From Flavobacteriaceae bacterium (GTDB lineage Bacteria > Bacteroidota > Bacteroidia > Flavobacteriales > Flavobacteriaceae), in the NCBI GenBank assembly GCA_020435965.1, contig JAGQYS010000061.1:1-37963 (forward strand): 37,963 bases of DNA, in the 5' to 3' direction. A program made the position numbers and the translations under genes. Each line of letters begins with the position of its first letter. The stretch's first letter is position 1. Under the pieces are notes generated by a model, which was given only the letters and a program-made list of their open reading frames with translations, ran no database searches and was not told the origin of the DNA. This document shows positions 23,369-31,485 of the stretch, one piece after another.

Positions 23369-24070
23369 TTAACCTATATTTAACACATCTTTCATTGTAA
23401 AAATTCCTGTTTTGCCAATAATCCATTCGGCTGCAATAACAGCTCCAAGGGCAAAACCTTCTCTACTTTTGGCTATATGCTTAATTTCAATAGTATCTAC
23501 AGATGAATCATAAAATACACTATGAGTTCCAGGAACATCTTCAATACGTTTGGCTACTATTGGAATTGTGTTAGCATCTTTATTTTCTAAACTCCATTGT
23601 TTGTAATTGGAGTTTTTTATAATCCCTTCTGCTAAGGTTATCGCTGTTCCGCTTGGTGCATCTAGTTTTTGGGTGTGATGAATTTCTTCTAGGCTCACTT
23701 TATATTTATCAAGATTAGCCATCATTTTGGCTAACTGTTTGTTGAGCTCAAAAAAGATATTTACTCCAATACTGAAATTAGACGCATAAATAAAAGCGCC
23801 ATCACGTTCTTTACAAAGTCTGGTAATATCATCATAATCCTTAAGCCAACCCGTTGTACCTGAAATGACAGGAACATTATTGTTTAATGCTTTTGAAAGG
23901 TTACCAACAGCTGCACTTGGCACACTAAAGTCAATAGCGACGTCTGCTTTTGTAATATCGTAATCTGTGATGTTTTTATCTATTTTTAAGACAATGTCAT
24001 GACCACGAGATAGTGCTATTTGTTCAATAGTTTTTCCCATTTTGCCATAACCGAGTAGTGCTATTTTCAC
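23369..24070 (-). CDS. dapB: 4-hydroxy-tetrahydrodipicolinate reductase
   Basis: This 233-residue DapB carries out NAD(P)H reduction in the lysine/diaminopimelate pathway, which supplies peptidoglycan. It shows GYGKMGKTI (dinucleotide-binding, residues 7-15), SGTTGW, and the substrate/catalytic block EEIHHTQKLDAPSGTA (H131, H132, K135). At 233 residues it is shorter than E. coli DapB (273), as is usual in Bacteroidota. It lies 2 bp after the DUF5683 gene and before lepB, so it is part of the parA-to-DUF6122 run. Confidence 0.96.
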   Translation of the reverse strand: MKIALLGYGKMGKTIEQIALSRGHDIVLKIDKNITDYDITKADVAIDFSVPSAAVGNLSKALNNNVPVISGTTGWLKDYDDITRLCKERDGAFIYASNFSIGVNIFFELNKQLAKMMANLDKYKVSLEEIHHTQKLDAPSGTAITLAEGIIKNSNYKQWSLENKDANTIPIVAKRIEDVPGTHSVFYDSSVDTIEIKHIAKSREGFALGAVIAAEWIIGKTGIFTMKDVLNIG

Positions 24071-24072
24071 GT

Positions 24073-24696
24073 TTAAAATTTAAAGCCTAAAGTTAAACCT
24101 AGATTAGTTGATGCATCAAGCTCATTAAAATCAAAATGTGGTTTTAATGCCAAATTATCATCAATGTTGTACTGTAGTAAATGTGCATCAACATTGGCAT
24201 CAATAATATTTAAGGCATAGAGACCAATAGTTACTAATAACGAAATCTCTTTATTACGTCTTAACGTTCTTTGCGCACGAATCAATGCGTCATTAGAAAT
24301 CTGTGGCGAAGATAAGGGATCGCCATTGCTGTCTGTTCCCCAAAACTCATCAGTTGCAAAACCAGCCAATCTGCTTTTGTAAGCATTTCTATATCGTTTG
24401 TATTCGTTGTTGTTATCGACATAAAAATAAATTCCAGTACCTAAGGCTGCATACACAATAGGGATTTTCCAGTACTTTTTATTATAAGCCTGACCAAGTC
24501 CTGGTAAAATAGCTGAGTAAAATGCTGCTTTTGAAGGTGTTAAAGGATCAATGTCTGCTCTAACAATAGTGTCTTTTACAACAATGTCTTTGTTGTCTAT
24601 GATGCCTTCTTCTACTTCTTTAGTTTCTTCTTGTGCAAAAGAAAACGTAGAAAAGAGCCCAACAAAAAAGAGTAGAAAACAAAGTTTATTTTGCAC
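24073..24696 (-). CDS. DUF5683 domain protein
   Basis: This 207-residue exported protein has a signal peptide (residues 1-21, ending SFAQ) and the DUF5683 core: LTPSKAAFYSAILPGLGQAYN, KYWKIPIVYAALGTGIYFY and NNEYKRYRNAYKSRL. The C-terminal segment ends in a hydrophobic strand, LGLTLGFKF, typical of outer-membrane-associated Bacteroidota proteins. Function is unknown. Its position between parB and dapB is a recurrent flavobacterial arrangement as I recall it. It overlaps parB by 11 bp. Confidence 0.85.
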   Translation of the reverse strand: MQNKLCFLLFFVGLFSTFSFAQEETKEVEEGIIDNKDIVVKDTIVRADIDPLTPSKAAFYSAILPGLGQAYNKKYWKIPIVYAALGTGIYFYVDNNNEYKRYRNAYKSRLAGFATDEFWGTDSNGDPLSSPQISNDALIRAQRTLRRNKEISLLVTIGLYALNIIDANVDAHLLQYNIDDNLALKPHFDFNELDASTNLGLTLGFKF

Positions 24697-25585
24697 GTTG
24701 CACTAGTTTTTTAATACGATAGAAATCTTCTTCAGAGTGGAACGGAATTGTAATTTTTCCTTTACCATTCTTAGAGACTTTAACGTCTATTTTATGACCA
24801 AAGTATTCTGAAAATTCTTTAATGCCTTTTTTAACAAATTTTGGCAATTCTTCTTTTACAGACTTAACCGTTTCAGTTGTGCCTTTAAAATTTCTAACTA
24901 ATTCTTCGGTATCTCTAACAGATAGTTTGTTGGTAAGGATTTTTTCATAAATATCCAATTGCTCTGCTTGGTCTTCAATATTGATAATGGCACGACCATG
25001 ACCCATCGAAATAAATCCGTCTCGCATTCCGGTTTGAATGATAGGATCTAGTTTTAATAAGCGCAAATAATTGGCAATTGTGGAGCGCTTTTTACCTACA
25101 CGTTCACTCATTTGCTCTTGTGTAAGGTTAATTTCATCAATTAAGCGTTGGTATGATAATGCAATCTCGATAGGGTCTAAATCCTGTCTTTGAATATTTT
25201 CAACCAAAGCCATTTCCAGAGATTCCTGGTCATTGGCAATTCTAATGTATGCAGGTATGGTTTCTAAACCAATAAGTTTAGAGGCTCTAAAACGACGCTC
25301 ACCAGAAACCAATTGGTATTTGTTAAAATCAAGTTTTCTAACAGTTATGGGTTGAATGACTCCAAGTTCTTTAATGGAAGAGGCTAACTCGCGTAAGGCT
25401 TCTTCATTAAACGTGGTTCTTGGCTGAAATGGATTCACTTCAATAGAGTTGATGTCCAACTCCACAATATTACCTATAACTTTATCTGCATTTTTATCTT
25501 GAACCGATTTGATATCGTTTGCAGGATCGTTTAAAAGAGCCGATAACCCTCTACCTAGTGCTTGTTTTCTAGTTGCCTTCGCCAT
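24686..25585 (-). CDS. parB: chromosome partitioning protein ParB
   Basis: This 299-residue ParB starts with the ParA-contacting motif LGRGLSALL (9-17). The CTPase/ParB-N domain contains VNPFQPRTTF, IKELGVIQPITVR and the GERRFRAS CTP motif (G95-S102), followed by ENIQRQDLDPIE. The central helix-turn-helix is LTQEQMSERVGKKRSTIANYL. The C-terminal part holds a basic dimerisation region. It binds parS near the origin and spreads to drive segregation with ParA. No parS site was recognised in this window. Start and parA stop overlap by 1 bp. Confidence 0.96.
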   Translation of the reverse strand: MAKATRKQALGRGLSALLNDPANDIKSVQDKNADKVIGNIVELDINSIEVNPFQPRTTFNEEALRELASSIKELGVIQPITVRKLDFNKYQLVSGERRFRASKLIGLETIPAYIRIANDQESLEMALVENIQRQDLDPIEIALSYQRLIDEINLTQEQMSERVGKKRSTIANYLRLLKLDPIIQTGMRDGFISMGHGRAIINIEDQAEQLDIYEKILTNKLSVRDTEELVRNFKGTTETVKSVKEELPKFVKKGIKEFSEYFGHKIDVKVSKNGKGKITIPFHSEEDFYRIKKLVQRAK

Positions 25586-26352
25586 TAGTCGCCATTTTTT
25601 GTTATAATTTCTTTTGCCAAACTTAAGTAATTTGTAGCTCCTTTGCTGCTTACATCATAATTAATTATGCTTTCACCATAACTTGGTGCTTCTCCTAACT
25701 TCACATTACGTTGGATGATGGTGTTAAATACCATATCATTAAAGTGTTTTTGCACCTCTTCAACTACTTGATTAGATAAACGCAAACGCGAATCATACAT
25801 GGTTAATAAAAGCCCTTCAATATCCAATTCTGGATTGTGAATTTTTTGAACGCTTTTAATCGTATTCAATAACTTACCAAGACCTTCTAGAGCAAAATAT
25901 TCGCATTGAATAGGAATAATAACAGCATCTGCTGCTGTTAACGCATTTAGTGTTAGTAAACCTAGCGAAGGTGCACAGTCAATTAAAATATAATCGTAAG
26001 CAGATTTTAAGTGAGAAATTGCTTTTTTAAGCATGTACTCACGTTCATCTTTGTCTACTAATTCTATTTCAATAGCCACCAAATCAATATGTGCAGGAAT
26101 AATGTCAACATTAGGAGCAGAAGTAGTAACAATACATTCTTCGGCAGAACTTGTATGCTCTAATAACTGATAGGTGCCAACTTCAACCTGTTCTACATCT
26201 ATACCTAAACCTGAAGTTGCATTAGCCTGAGGATCAGCATCAATAAGAAGTACTTTTTTTTCAAGAACACCTAAAGATGCTGCTAAATTTACTGAAGTAG
26301 TGGTCTTACCAACACCTCCTTTTTGGTTAGCAATTGCTATGATTTTACCCAT
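25585..26352 (-). CDS. parA: chromosome partitioning ATPase ParA
   Basis: This 255-residue Soj/ParA-type ATPase has deviant Walker A KGGVGKTT (residues 11-18), a switch region IDADPQANATSG, and Walker B YDYILIDCAPSLG. It partners ParB in origin segregation. I start at ATG 26352 (MGKIIAIANQ), the family start; the frame remains open nine codons further to 26379, but a TATTTTTG -7 box at 26377-26384 would put the transcription start downstream of that codon. It heads the minus-strand run parA-parB-DUF5683-dapB-lepB-wbqC-DUF6122. Confidence 0.96.
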   Translation of the reverse strand: MGKIIAIANQKGGVGKTTTSVNLAASLGVLEKKVLLIDADPQANATSGLGIDVEQVEVGTYQLLEHTSSAEECIVTTSAPNVDIIPAHIDLVAIEIELVDKDEREYMLKKAISHLKSAYDYILIDCAPSLGLLTLNALTAADAVIIPIQCEYFALEGLGKLLNTIKSVQKIHNPELDIEGLLLTMYDSRLRLSNQVVEEVQKHFNDMVFNTIIQRNVKLGEAPSYGESIINYDVSSKGATNYLSLAKEIITKNGD

Positions 26353-26376
26353 TAATCGATTTGGTTTTACGAAACT

Positions 26377-26384
26377 CAAAAATA
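26377..26384 (-). promoter_or_regulatory. candidate -7 box for parA
   Basis: On the minus strand this reads TATTTTTG, a TAnnTTTG match 25 bp upstream of the parA ATG. It supports the 26352 start over the in-frame ATG at 26379. No good -33 TTG is seen. Confidence 0.4.
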
Positions 26385-26428
26385 CAATTTATTATGGGTT
26401 TAAAAAACGTAAGTTGTTAACAATGATT

Positions 26429-26464
26429 AAACAAAAAAACGACCAATTTGGTCGCTTTTTGTTT
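26429..26464 (-). terminator. intrinsic terminator of the M16 peptidase gene
   Basis: CGACC-AATTT-GGTCG is flanked by AAACAAAAA and TTTTTGTTT, which extend the stem with one mismatch. On the minus strand it ends in a T-rich run, 20 bp after the M16 stop codon (26485). Confidence 0.75.
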
Positions 26465-26484
26465 AAGTATTTTGATGAAAACTA

Positions 26485-29328
26485 TTAATCTTCTGGCATT
26501 AAAATACCTAGAAAATAATTTTCATCCAAAAATTCATTGGCAACTTGTTTAATGCCTTCTATAGTAAGCTCATTTATTGCATCTTCAGTTTTTAATACTT
26601 TTGATGCTTCATTGCCTTCTTGCATTGCTGTTGTTAAACTGGCTAGCCAGAATCTATTTGTCTTTACCTCTTCTCTATACTTTTGCAATTTAGATTCTTT
26701 TACTTTGTTTAAATCTTCAAGTGTTGGCCCTTCTTGTTTTATTTTTTCAACTTCAGCTAAGGCAGCAGCGATTAATTTATCGACGTTTTCAGGACCACAT
26801 GGAAAAGATATACTAAATGTTACACCAGGAAAACTTAATTTTCTAAATAATCCATTAGCACCAACACCATATACGCCTGCTTCTTCTTCTCTCAATTTTT
26901 CAATTAATTTAATTGTTAGTATTTCGCCTAAGGCAGATACTTCAAGAGCTTTCTTTTCTGAATATTCAATATCATCTTCACGCCATTGTATGGACACTTG
27001 ACTTTTTGGGTCTTTTCCTTTTTTGAATATGTGTTTTTCATAAATGTCTTTTTCCCTGAAAGTTGTAGGGCTTATTTTTTCATTAGAGTTTGCTGAAGGT
27101 AAAGAAGCTAAATATTTTTTGGAAAGGGATTTAAGTATTTCTTCATCAACATTTCCGACAAAGAAAAAATGGAAATCTCCAGCATCTGAAAAACGTTCTT
27201 TGAATTTTTCATAAGCTAGATCATAATCAGCTTTATCCATTGTTTCAGGTGTAGGGAAACCAGTATATCTTGGATTGCCTTCATTTTTGATTTTTCCAGT
27301 TTCATTTGAAAAGAAAAATTGAGGGTTAGACATTAAGTTTCCTAAAAAACTTTTTTGTTTGTTTATAAACGATAGATAGGCTTCTTTATCTTTATTTAAA
27401 TTAGTAAAATACAAATAGACTTGCTGAAATAAAACTTCTAAATCTTTTGGTGCTGCCTGCCCTCTAAAACCTTCTGTAACAATTTGAATATATGGAGATA
27501 CGTTTACAATTTTACCGCTCATCATCTTGTTTAATTCTGTTTTAGATAGTCCACCTATTCCTGCTTCTGCTAGACCACCATTGGCGAAAGCTGTTGCAAT
27601 ATAATCTTCGTCAGAGTATAAATTAGTGCCTCCAAAACTAACAGCTTCAAATAAAACTTCATCATTTTTAAAATCGGTTTTCTTAAAGGACACTTTTGCA
27701 CCATTACTTAGAGTAAATGTTGTAACGTCTATCGCTTTGTCCAGACTTGTATCAACTATTACTCCTTCATTTGGTAAATTCTCTATTAGATTATCTCTAA
27801 CAGTAGCGTCTTTATAAGAATCAATATTTGATAGCTCTATTTCCTTAAGCAAATCTAAAACTTGTTGTTCTGTTACTTGTGTTAATCCTTCTTTTTCAGG
27901 ACCAGTTAATATAATTACTCTGTTGTCGTCGTGAATAAATTGATTGATTAGTTTGTTTGTTTCTGAAAGTGAAATGGTTTCTAAATATTGTTTGACCATG
28001 TTATATTCCCATTCAATTCCTGGAATTGGTTCTTCCTCTAAGAAATGGTTTACATACTCGTTAATAATACGATTGCTTTCTAATTTATCTTTATCCTTAT
28101 ACGTTTTGTCCCAACGTGACATGATTGATTTTTTAGCACGCTCAAATTCACTTTCTAAAAATCCATAACGTTTTACACGTTCATTTTCTTCTAGAAGAGC
28201 TTTTAACCCTTCAATTTGTCCACTTTCACTAGTCATTGCAAAACTTTGATATGCATTTTTAGTACGTGAAAAAGTGCCTCCATAACCTGTGCTACCAAAT
28301 ACAAACGGTGGATTTGGTTTATTGGTTAATTCTGATAAACGGTTGTTTATCATTGTGCTAAACAGAGTTTTTACTAATGATTCACGATAGTCTACTGTAG
28401 TTTTAAGTTTTGGTGCATCAAAATTATCTTTATACATGATTTGTACTTGAGAAAATGGAGCTTCTTTATCTGATGCAATGGTAATGAAAGTCTCGTCGTG
28501 ATTTGGTAATTTAAAAGTTTCGCGTTTTTTAGGATTTTCAGCTTTAGCTATGCCTTCAAAATGTTGTTTTATTTTGGCTTCAAGCTCAGCGACATCTAAG
28601 TCTCCAACAGCAACAACTGCCATTAAATCTGGACGATACCAATTTCTGTAATAACTGCGAACATCTTCATATGAAAAGTTTTCTAGATTTTCTTTAGTAC
28701 CAATTGGCAAGCGTTCTGCATATTTTGAGCCATACATTAGTTTTGGTAAGTACTGCTGCATCATTCTTTTATCTGGACCTAAGCCTAATCTATACTCTTC
28801 TAAAACAACACCTCTTTCAGCATCAATTGCTTCATCAGTTAAGGTTGCATTATGTGCCCAATCTTCTAGAATTTGAAAACCTTTTTCTAGTTTTTCTGGA
28901 TCATCACTAGGAATTGGCAAAATGTATACTGTTTGATCAAAACTGGTATATGCGTTTAAATCTGCACCAAATTGAACTCCAATACTTTGTAAATAGTCTA
29001 CAAGTTCGTTTTTTTGAAAGTTCTTTGTTCCATTAAAATTCATGTGCTCCATAAAATGAGCCAAGCCAAGTTGGTTTTCATTTTCTAAAATAGATCCTGC
29101 ATTTACCACAAGTCTGAGTTCAACTTTATCTTCTGGTTTACCATTGTTTCTTATGTAATAGGTTAAACCATTTGATAGTTTGCCAATTTTTACATTTGGA
29201 TCAATAGGAATTTCTGCAGTTTCAACTTTGGTGTCTGATTCCTTTTTTGCAAGTTCTGCATTTTGAGAATATCCAGAAAATGTCATTATTGACAATGCTA
29301 GAGGTAAAACAAGTTTTTTAAATTTCAT
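26485..29328 (-). CDS. M16 family zinc metallopeptidase (insulinase/pitrilysin type)
   Basis: This 947-residue exported protease has a signal peptide starting at ATG 29328 (MKFKKLVLPLALSIMTFSGYSQ); an in-frame ATG 16 codons further up would bury the signal, so I reject it. Two M16 halves follow. The first has the inverted zinc motif H91-F-M-E94-H95 after NQLGLA, and the downstream ALTDEAIDAERGVVLEEYR supplies the third ligand region. The second half (about 500-947) is the inactive-type partner, with SQVSIQWREDD and LREEEAGVYGVGANG. Together they form the clamshell that degrades peptides in the periplasm. The length is normal for Bacteroidota two-domain M16 proteins. It is a single-gene unit with its own terminator. 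Confidence 0.95.
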   Translation of the reverse strand: MKFKKLVLPLALSIMTFSGYSQNAELAKKESDTKVETAEIPIDPNVKIGKLSNGLTYYIRNNGKPEDKVELRLVVNAGSILENENQLGLAHFMEHMNFNGTKNFQKNELVDYLQSIGVQFGADLNAYTSFDQTVYILPIPSDDPEKLEKGFQILEDWAHNATLTDEAIDAERGVVLEEYRLGLGPDKRMMQQYLPKLMYGSKYAERLPIGTKENLENFSYEDVRSYYRNWYRPDLMAVVAVGDLDVAELEAKIKQHFEGIAKAENPKKRETFKLPNHDETFITIASDKEAPFSQVQIMYKDNFDAPKLKTTVDYRESLVKTLFSTMINNRLSELTNKPNPPFVFGSTGYGGTFSRTKNAYQSFAMTSESGQIEGLKALLEENERVKRYGFLESEFERAKKSIMSRWDKTYKDKDKLESNRIINEYVNHFLEEEPIPGIEWEYNMVKQYLETISLSETNKLINQFIHDDNRVIILTGPEKEGLTQVTEQQVLDLLKEIELSNIDSYKDATVRDNLIENLPNEGVIVDTSLDKAIDVTTFTLSNGAKVSFKKTDFKNDEVLFEAVSFGGTNLYSDEDYIATAFANGGLAEAGIGGLSKTELNKMMSGKIVNVSPYIQIVTEGFRGQAAPKDLEVLFQQVYLYFTNLNKDKEAYLSFINKQKSFLGNLMSNPQFFFSNETGKIKNEGNPRYTGFPTPETMDKADYDLAYEKFKERFSDAGDFHFFFVGNVDEEILKSLSKKYLASLPSANSNEKISPTTFREKDIYEKHIFKKGKDPKSQVSIQWREDDIEYSEKKALEVSALGEILTIKLIEKLREEEAGVYGVGANGLFRKLSFPGVTFSISFPCGPENVDKLIAAALAEVEKIKQEGPTLEDLNKVKESKLQKYREEVKTNRFWLASLTTAMQEGNEASKVLKTEDAINELTIEGIKQVANEFLDENYFLGILMPED

Positions 29329-29452
29329 AAATAGAGGTTTAGTTTTAAATAATTTACAATAATTGATATAATTCATATTTAATTTCGCAGAACTACCAAA
29401 ATACGAATAATTATGTAAAAAAATGTTAGTAATTAATTAAAAATCAGAAAAG

Positions 29453-30334
29453 TTACTTATTTTTATTTGCTCTAATCATGGCTTCAAGTTGGTTCCACAT
29501 CTCTTGTGGGATATCTTCAAGAATATTAAATTCTCCTGCACCTTTTAGCCATTCGCCACCATCAATTGTAATCACTTCACCATTGATGTAAGATGAAAAA
29601 TCGGAGACCAAATAAGCAGCCAAATTTGCTAATTCTTGATGTTCGCCAACTCTGTTTAAAGGTACTTTTTTAGCCATGTCAAACTTGTCTTTCAGATTTC
29701 CAGGAAGTAGTCTGTCCCAAGCACCTTTGGTTGGAAATGGTCCAGGAGCAATGGCATTAAATTGCATGCCATATTTTGCCCATTCTACAGCCAAGCTTCT
29801 GGTCATGGCAAGAACACCAGCTTTTGCAGCTGCACTTGGTACAACGTAGCCAGAACCTGTCCAAGCATATGTAGTGACGATGTTTAAAACTTTAGAGTGT
29901 TCCTGATTGGTATCTATCCAATGTTTACCAAAAGCCAACGTGCAGTTTTTAGTGCCTTTTAAAACGATATCAATAATGGTATCAAAAGCATTGGCTGAAA
30001 GACGTTCTGTAGGACTTATAAAATTTCCAGCAGCATTATTGAGTAGCACATCTACTTTACCAAAGGTTTCTAACACTGTTTTTAGCATGGCTTCCACTTC
30101 GTTGTAATGTCTAACATCGCATTGTACTGCAAGGCATTTGCCACCAGTTTCTTGTTCTAGTTCTTTAGCTGTGTTTTGCAATTTTTCTAAGTTACGCGAG
30201 GAAATGGCAACATTGGCTCCAAGCTCTAAAAAATAGCGTGTCATGGCTTTGCCAAGACCAGAGCCTCCACCTGTTACTACTATGGTTTTGCCTTTTAAGG
30301 CATTATCGCGAAGCATTTTTGCTGTGTGGTTCAT
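29453..30334 (-). CDS. SDR oxidoreductase, 2,4-dienoyl-CoA reductase-like
   Basis: This 293-residue short-chain dehydrogenase/reductase has cofactor motif TGGGSGLG (21-28), SSRN (NADPH-type Arg), NNAAGNF (99-105) and the PGP segment after the active site. The usual YxxxK is SAAAK here: Y156, S167 and K171 keep the 11- and 4-residue spacings of the Tyr-Ser-Lys set described for mitochondrial/peroxisomal 2,4-dienoyl-CoA reductases, and FISPTERLSANAF also resembles that group. A role in oxidation of unsaturated fatty acids is therefore likely. An alternative start at 30316 (MLRDNALKGKT) is equally plausible. It stands alone. Confidence 0.9.
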   Translation of the reverse strand: MNHTAKMLRDNALKGKTIVVTGGGSGLGKAMTRYFLELGANVAISSRNLEKLQNTAKELEQETGGKCLAVQCDVRHYNEVEAMLKTVLETFGKVDVLLNNAAGNFISPTERLSANAFDTIIDIVLKGTKNCTLAFGKHWIDTNQEHSKVLNIVTTYAWTGSGYVVPSAAAKAGVLAMTRSLAVEWAKYGMQFNAIAPGPFPTKGAWDRLLPGNLKDKFDMAKKVPLNRVGEHQELANLAAYLVSDFSSYINGEVITIDGGEWLKGAGEFNILEDIPQEMWNQLEAMIRANKNK

Positions 30335-30656
30335 GGTGTTTGTGGATTCAAATTATACAAACAAGTTAATAAAACAAAACAAACCATAATTATAAAATAG
30401 CATTATTATCCATTAATTAATCGGAAATAAGAATAGAAAACAGTAATTTAATAATTCCTTTTAGTTCCTAATATTGTCAATTTACCGAAGTTAGTTTCCT
30501 ACAAATTTATTGAGTTTATCCGTTTTATTATCAGTTTATAGATAAATATATATATTTGTAATAGTTTATTTTATAAGTCTTAATTAAAAAAACATACTTA
30601 AGATTTTGAATTTACATGTTTTTACCAATCAATTTATTAAAAATAACAAGAAAATT
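30335..30656. other. AT-rich intergenic region between divergent genes
   Basis: 322 bp between the SDR start and the T9SS-sorted protein start. It is very AT-rich, has no open frame I would support, and contains one good -7 box for the rightward gene (30551-30558). No RNA gene or riboswitch is recognised. Confidence 0.7.
30551..30558 (+). promoter_or_regulatory. candidate -7 box for the T9SS-sorted protein gene
   Basis: TATATTTG matches TAnnTTTG. It would produce a leader of about 90 nt, AU-rich and without clear structure. A matching -33 is not obvious. Confidence 0.45.
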
Positions 30657-31382
30657 ATGAAAAAAATTTACACTTTTATTATTGCAGTTGGATTTGTGTT
30701 TTCTGCAAATGCACAGTTTAGTGGCGATTATGATCCTGCAAATTGGACTTTAAGCGGAACATCAGCAAATTCAGATGCATCTGTTGATACATCAGGTGCA
30801 CCAAGTACTATTACCTTTTATGGAAATGATAGTGATTTTGGTGATTGTTGTGGTTTATTTGATGAATATTCAGTAACTGTAGCTACAACTGGGTATATTT
30901 CGTTTGCATATGACTTTGATAATCCAGATATAGAAGAGTTTTATTATGTTATTAATGGTACTCCAACGGTTATAACCTTAGACACGGAAACAGGAGCTAT
31001 TGATGATATACCTGTTACAGCAGGCGATGATTTTGGTTTTAGAATTTTTACTGACGACGATTGTTGTGGAAGAGGTGTAGCCATAATTAGCGCTTTTTCA
31101 TTTGATGTAACACTAGGTATACAAGAGAGTAACCTTTTGAGCTCAGAAATAAAATTATATCCTAGCTCAAATGATGGTATTTTTAATATGTCTTACTCAG
31201 GAATTAGTAACTTAAAGCAATTAAGTGTTCATGATCTTTCTGGAAAATTTATACAAGAAGTTAATCTGGAAAACTTTAATAACAATAAAGTTATTGATTT
31301 CACAAATCTTTCAAAAGGGTTGTACCTTGTTACTATTGAGTCTAGTAAGTCTTTTACTACTAAAAAATTAGTCATTAAATAA
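30657..31382 (+). CDS. small exported protein with T9SS type A sorting domain
   Basis: This 241-residue protein starts at ATG 30657 with signal peptide MKKIYTFIIAVGFVFSANAQ; the frame is open further upstream, but only from a TTG and with an unsuitable N-terminus. Residues about 22-152 form one beta-rich domain (YDPANWTLSG, VDTSGAPSTITF, GDDFGFRIFTDDD, ISAFSF) of a kind often found in secreted Bacteroidota and cyanobacterial proteins. It carries two vicinal cysteine motifs, DCCG at C64-C65 and C136-C137. Residues about 160-241 are a type IX secretion C-terminal domain (IKLYPSSNDGIFNMSY ... LSKGLYLVTIES ... KKLVIK), so it is exported and anchored at or released from the cell surface. Function is unknown. 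It is a single gene ending in a strong terminator. Confidence 0.88.
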   Translation: MKKIYTFIIAVGFVFSANAQFSGDYDPANWTLSGTSANSDASVDTSGAPSTITFYGNDSDFGDCCGLFDEYSVTVATTGYISFAYDFDNPDIEEFYYVINGTPTVITLDTETGAIDDIPVTAGDDFGFRIFTDDDCCGRGVAIISAFSFDVTLGIQESNLLSSEIKLYPSSNDGIFNMSYSGISNLKQLSVHDLSGKFIQEVNLENFNNNKVIDFTNLSKGLYLVTIESSKSFTTKKLVIK

Positions 31383-31401
31383 CTTACATAAATAACATTT
31401 T

Positions 31402-31436
31402 AAAAAAAGGAGTCTATAAAATAGACTCCTTTTTTT
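31402..31436. terminator. bidirectional terminator between the T9SS-sorted gene and mutB
   Basis: A perfect 16-bp inverted repeat, AAAAAAAGGAGTCTAT / ATAGACTCCTTTTTTT, with an AAA loop, between convergent genes. Confidence 0.92.
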
Positions 31437-31485
31437 GTGACCTATTTGTAATTAAGTTAGTTTCTTAATGTAAATAAATTCAAAA

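Noticed and set aside
26537..27001. 154-codon plus-strand open frame inside the M16 gene
   Set aside because: It is a shadow of the opposite strand coding frame; Ser/Ala/Leu-rich composition without any domain.
29329..29376. Longer start for the M16 peptidase
   Set aside because: It adds 16 polar and aromatic residues in front of a clear signal peptide that begins at 29328.
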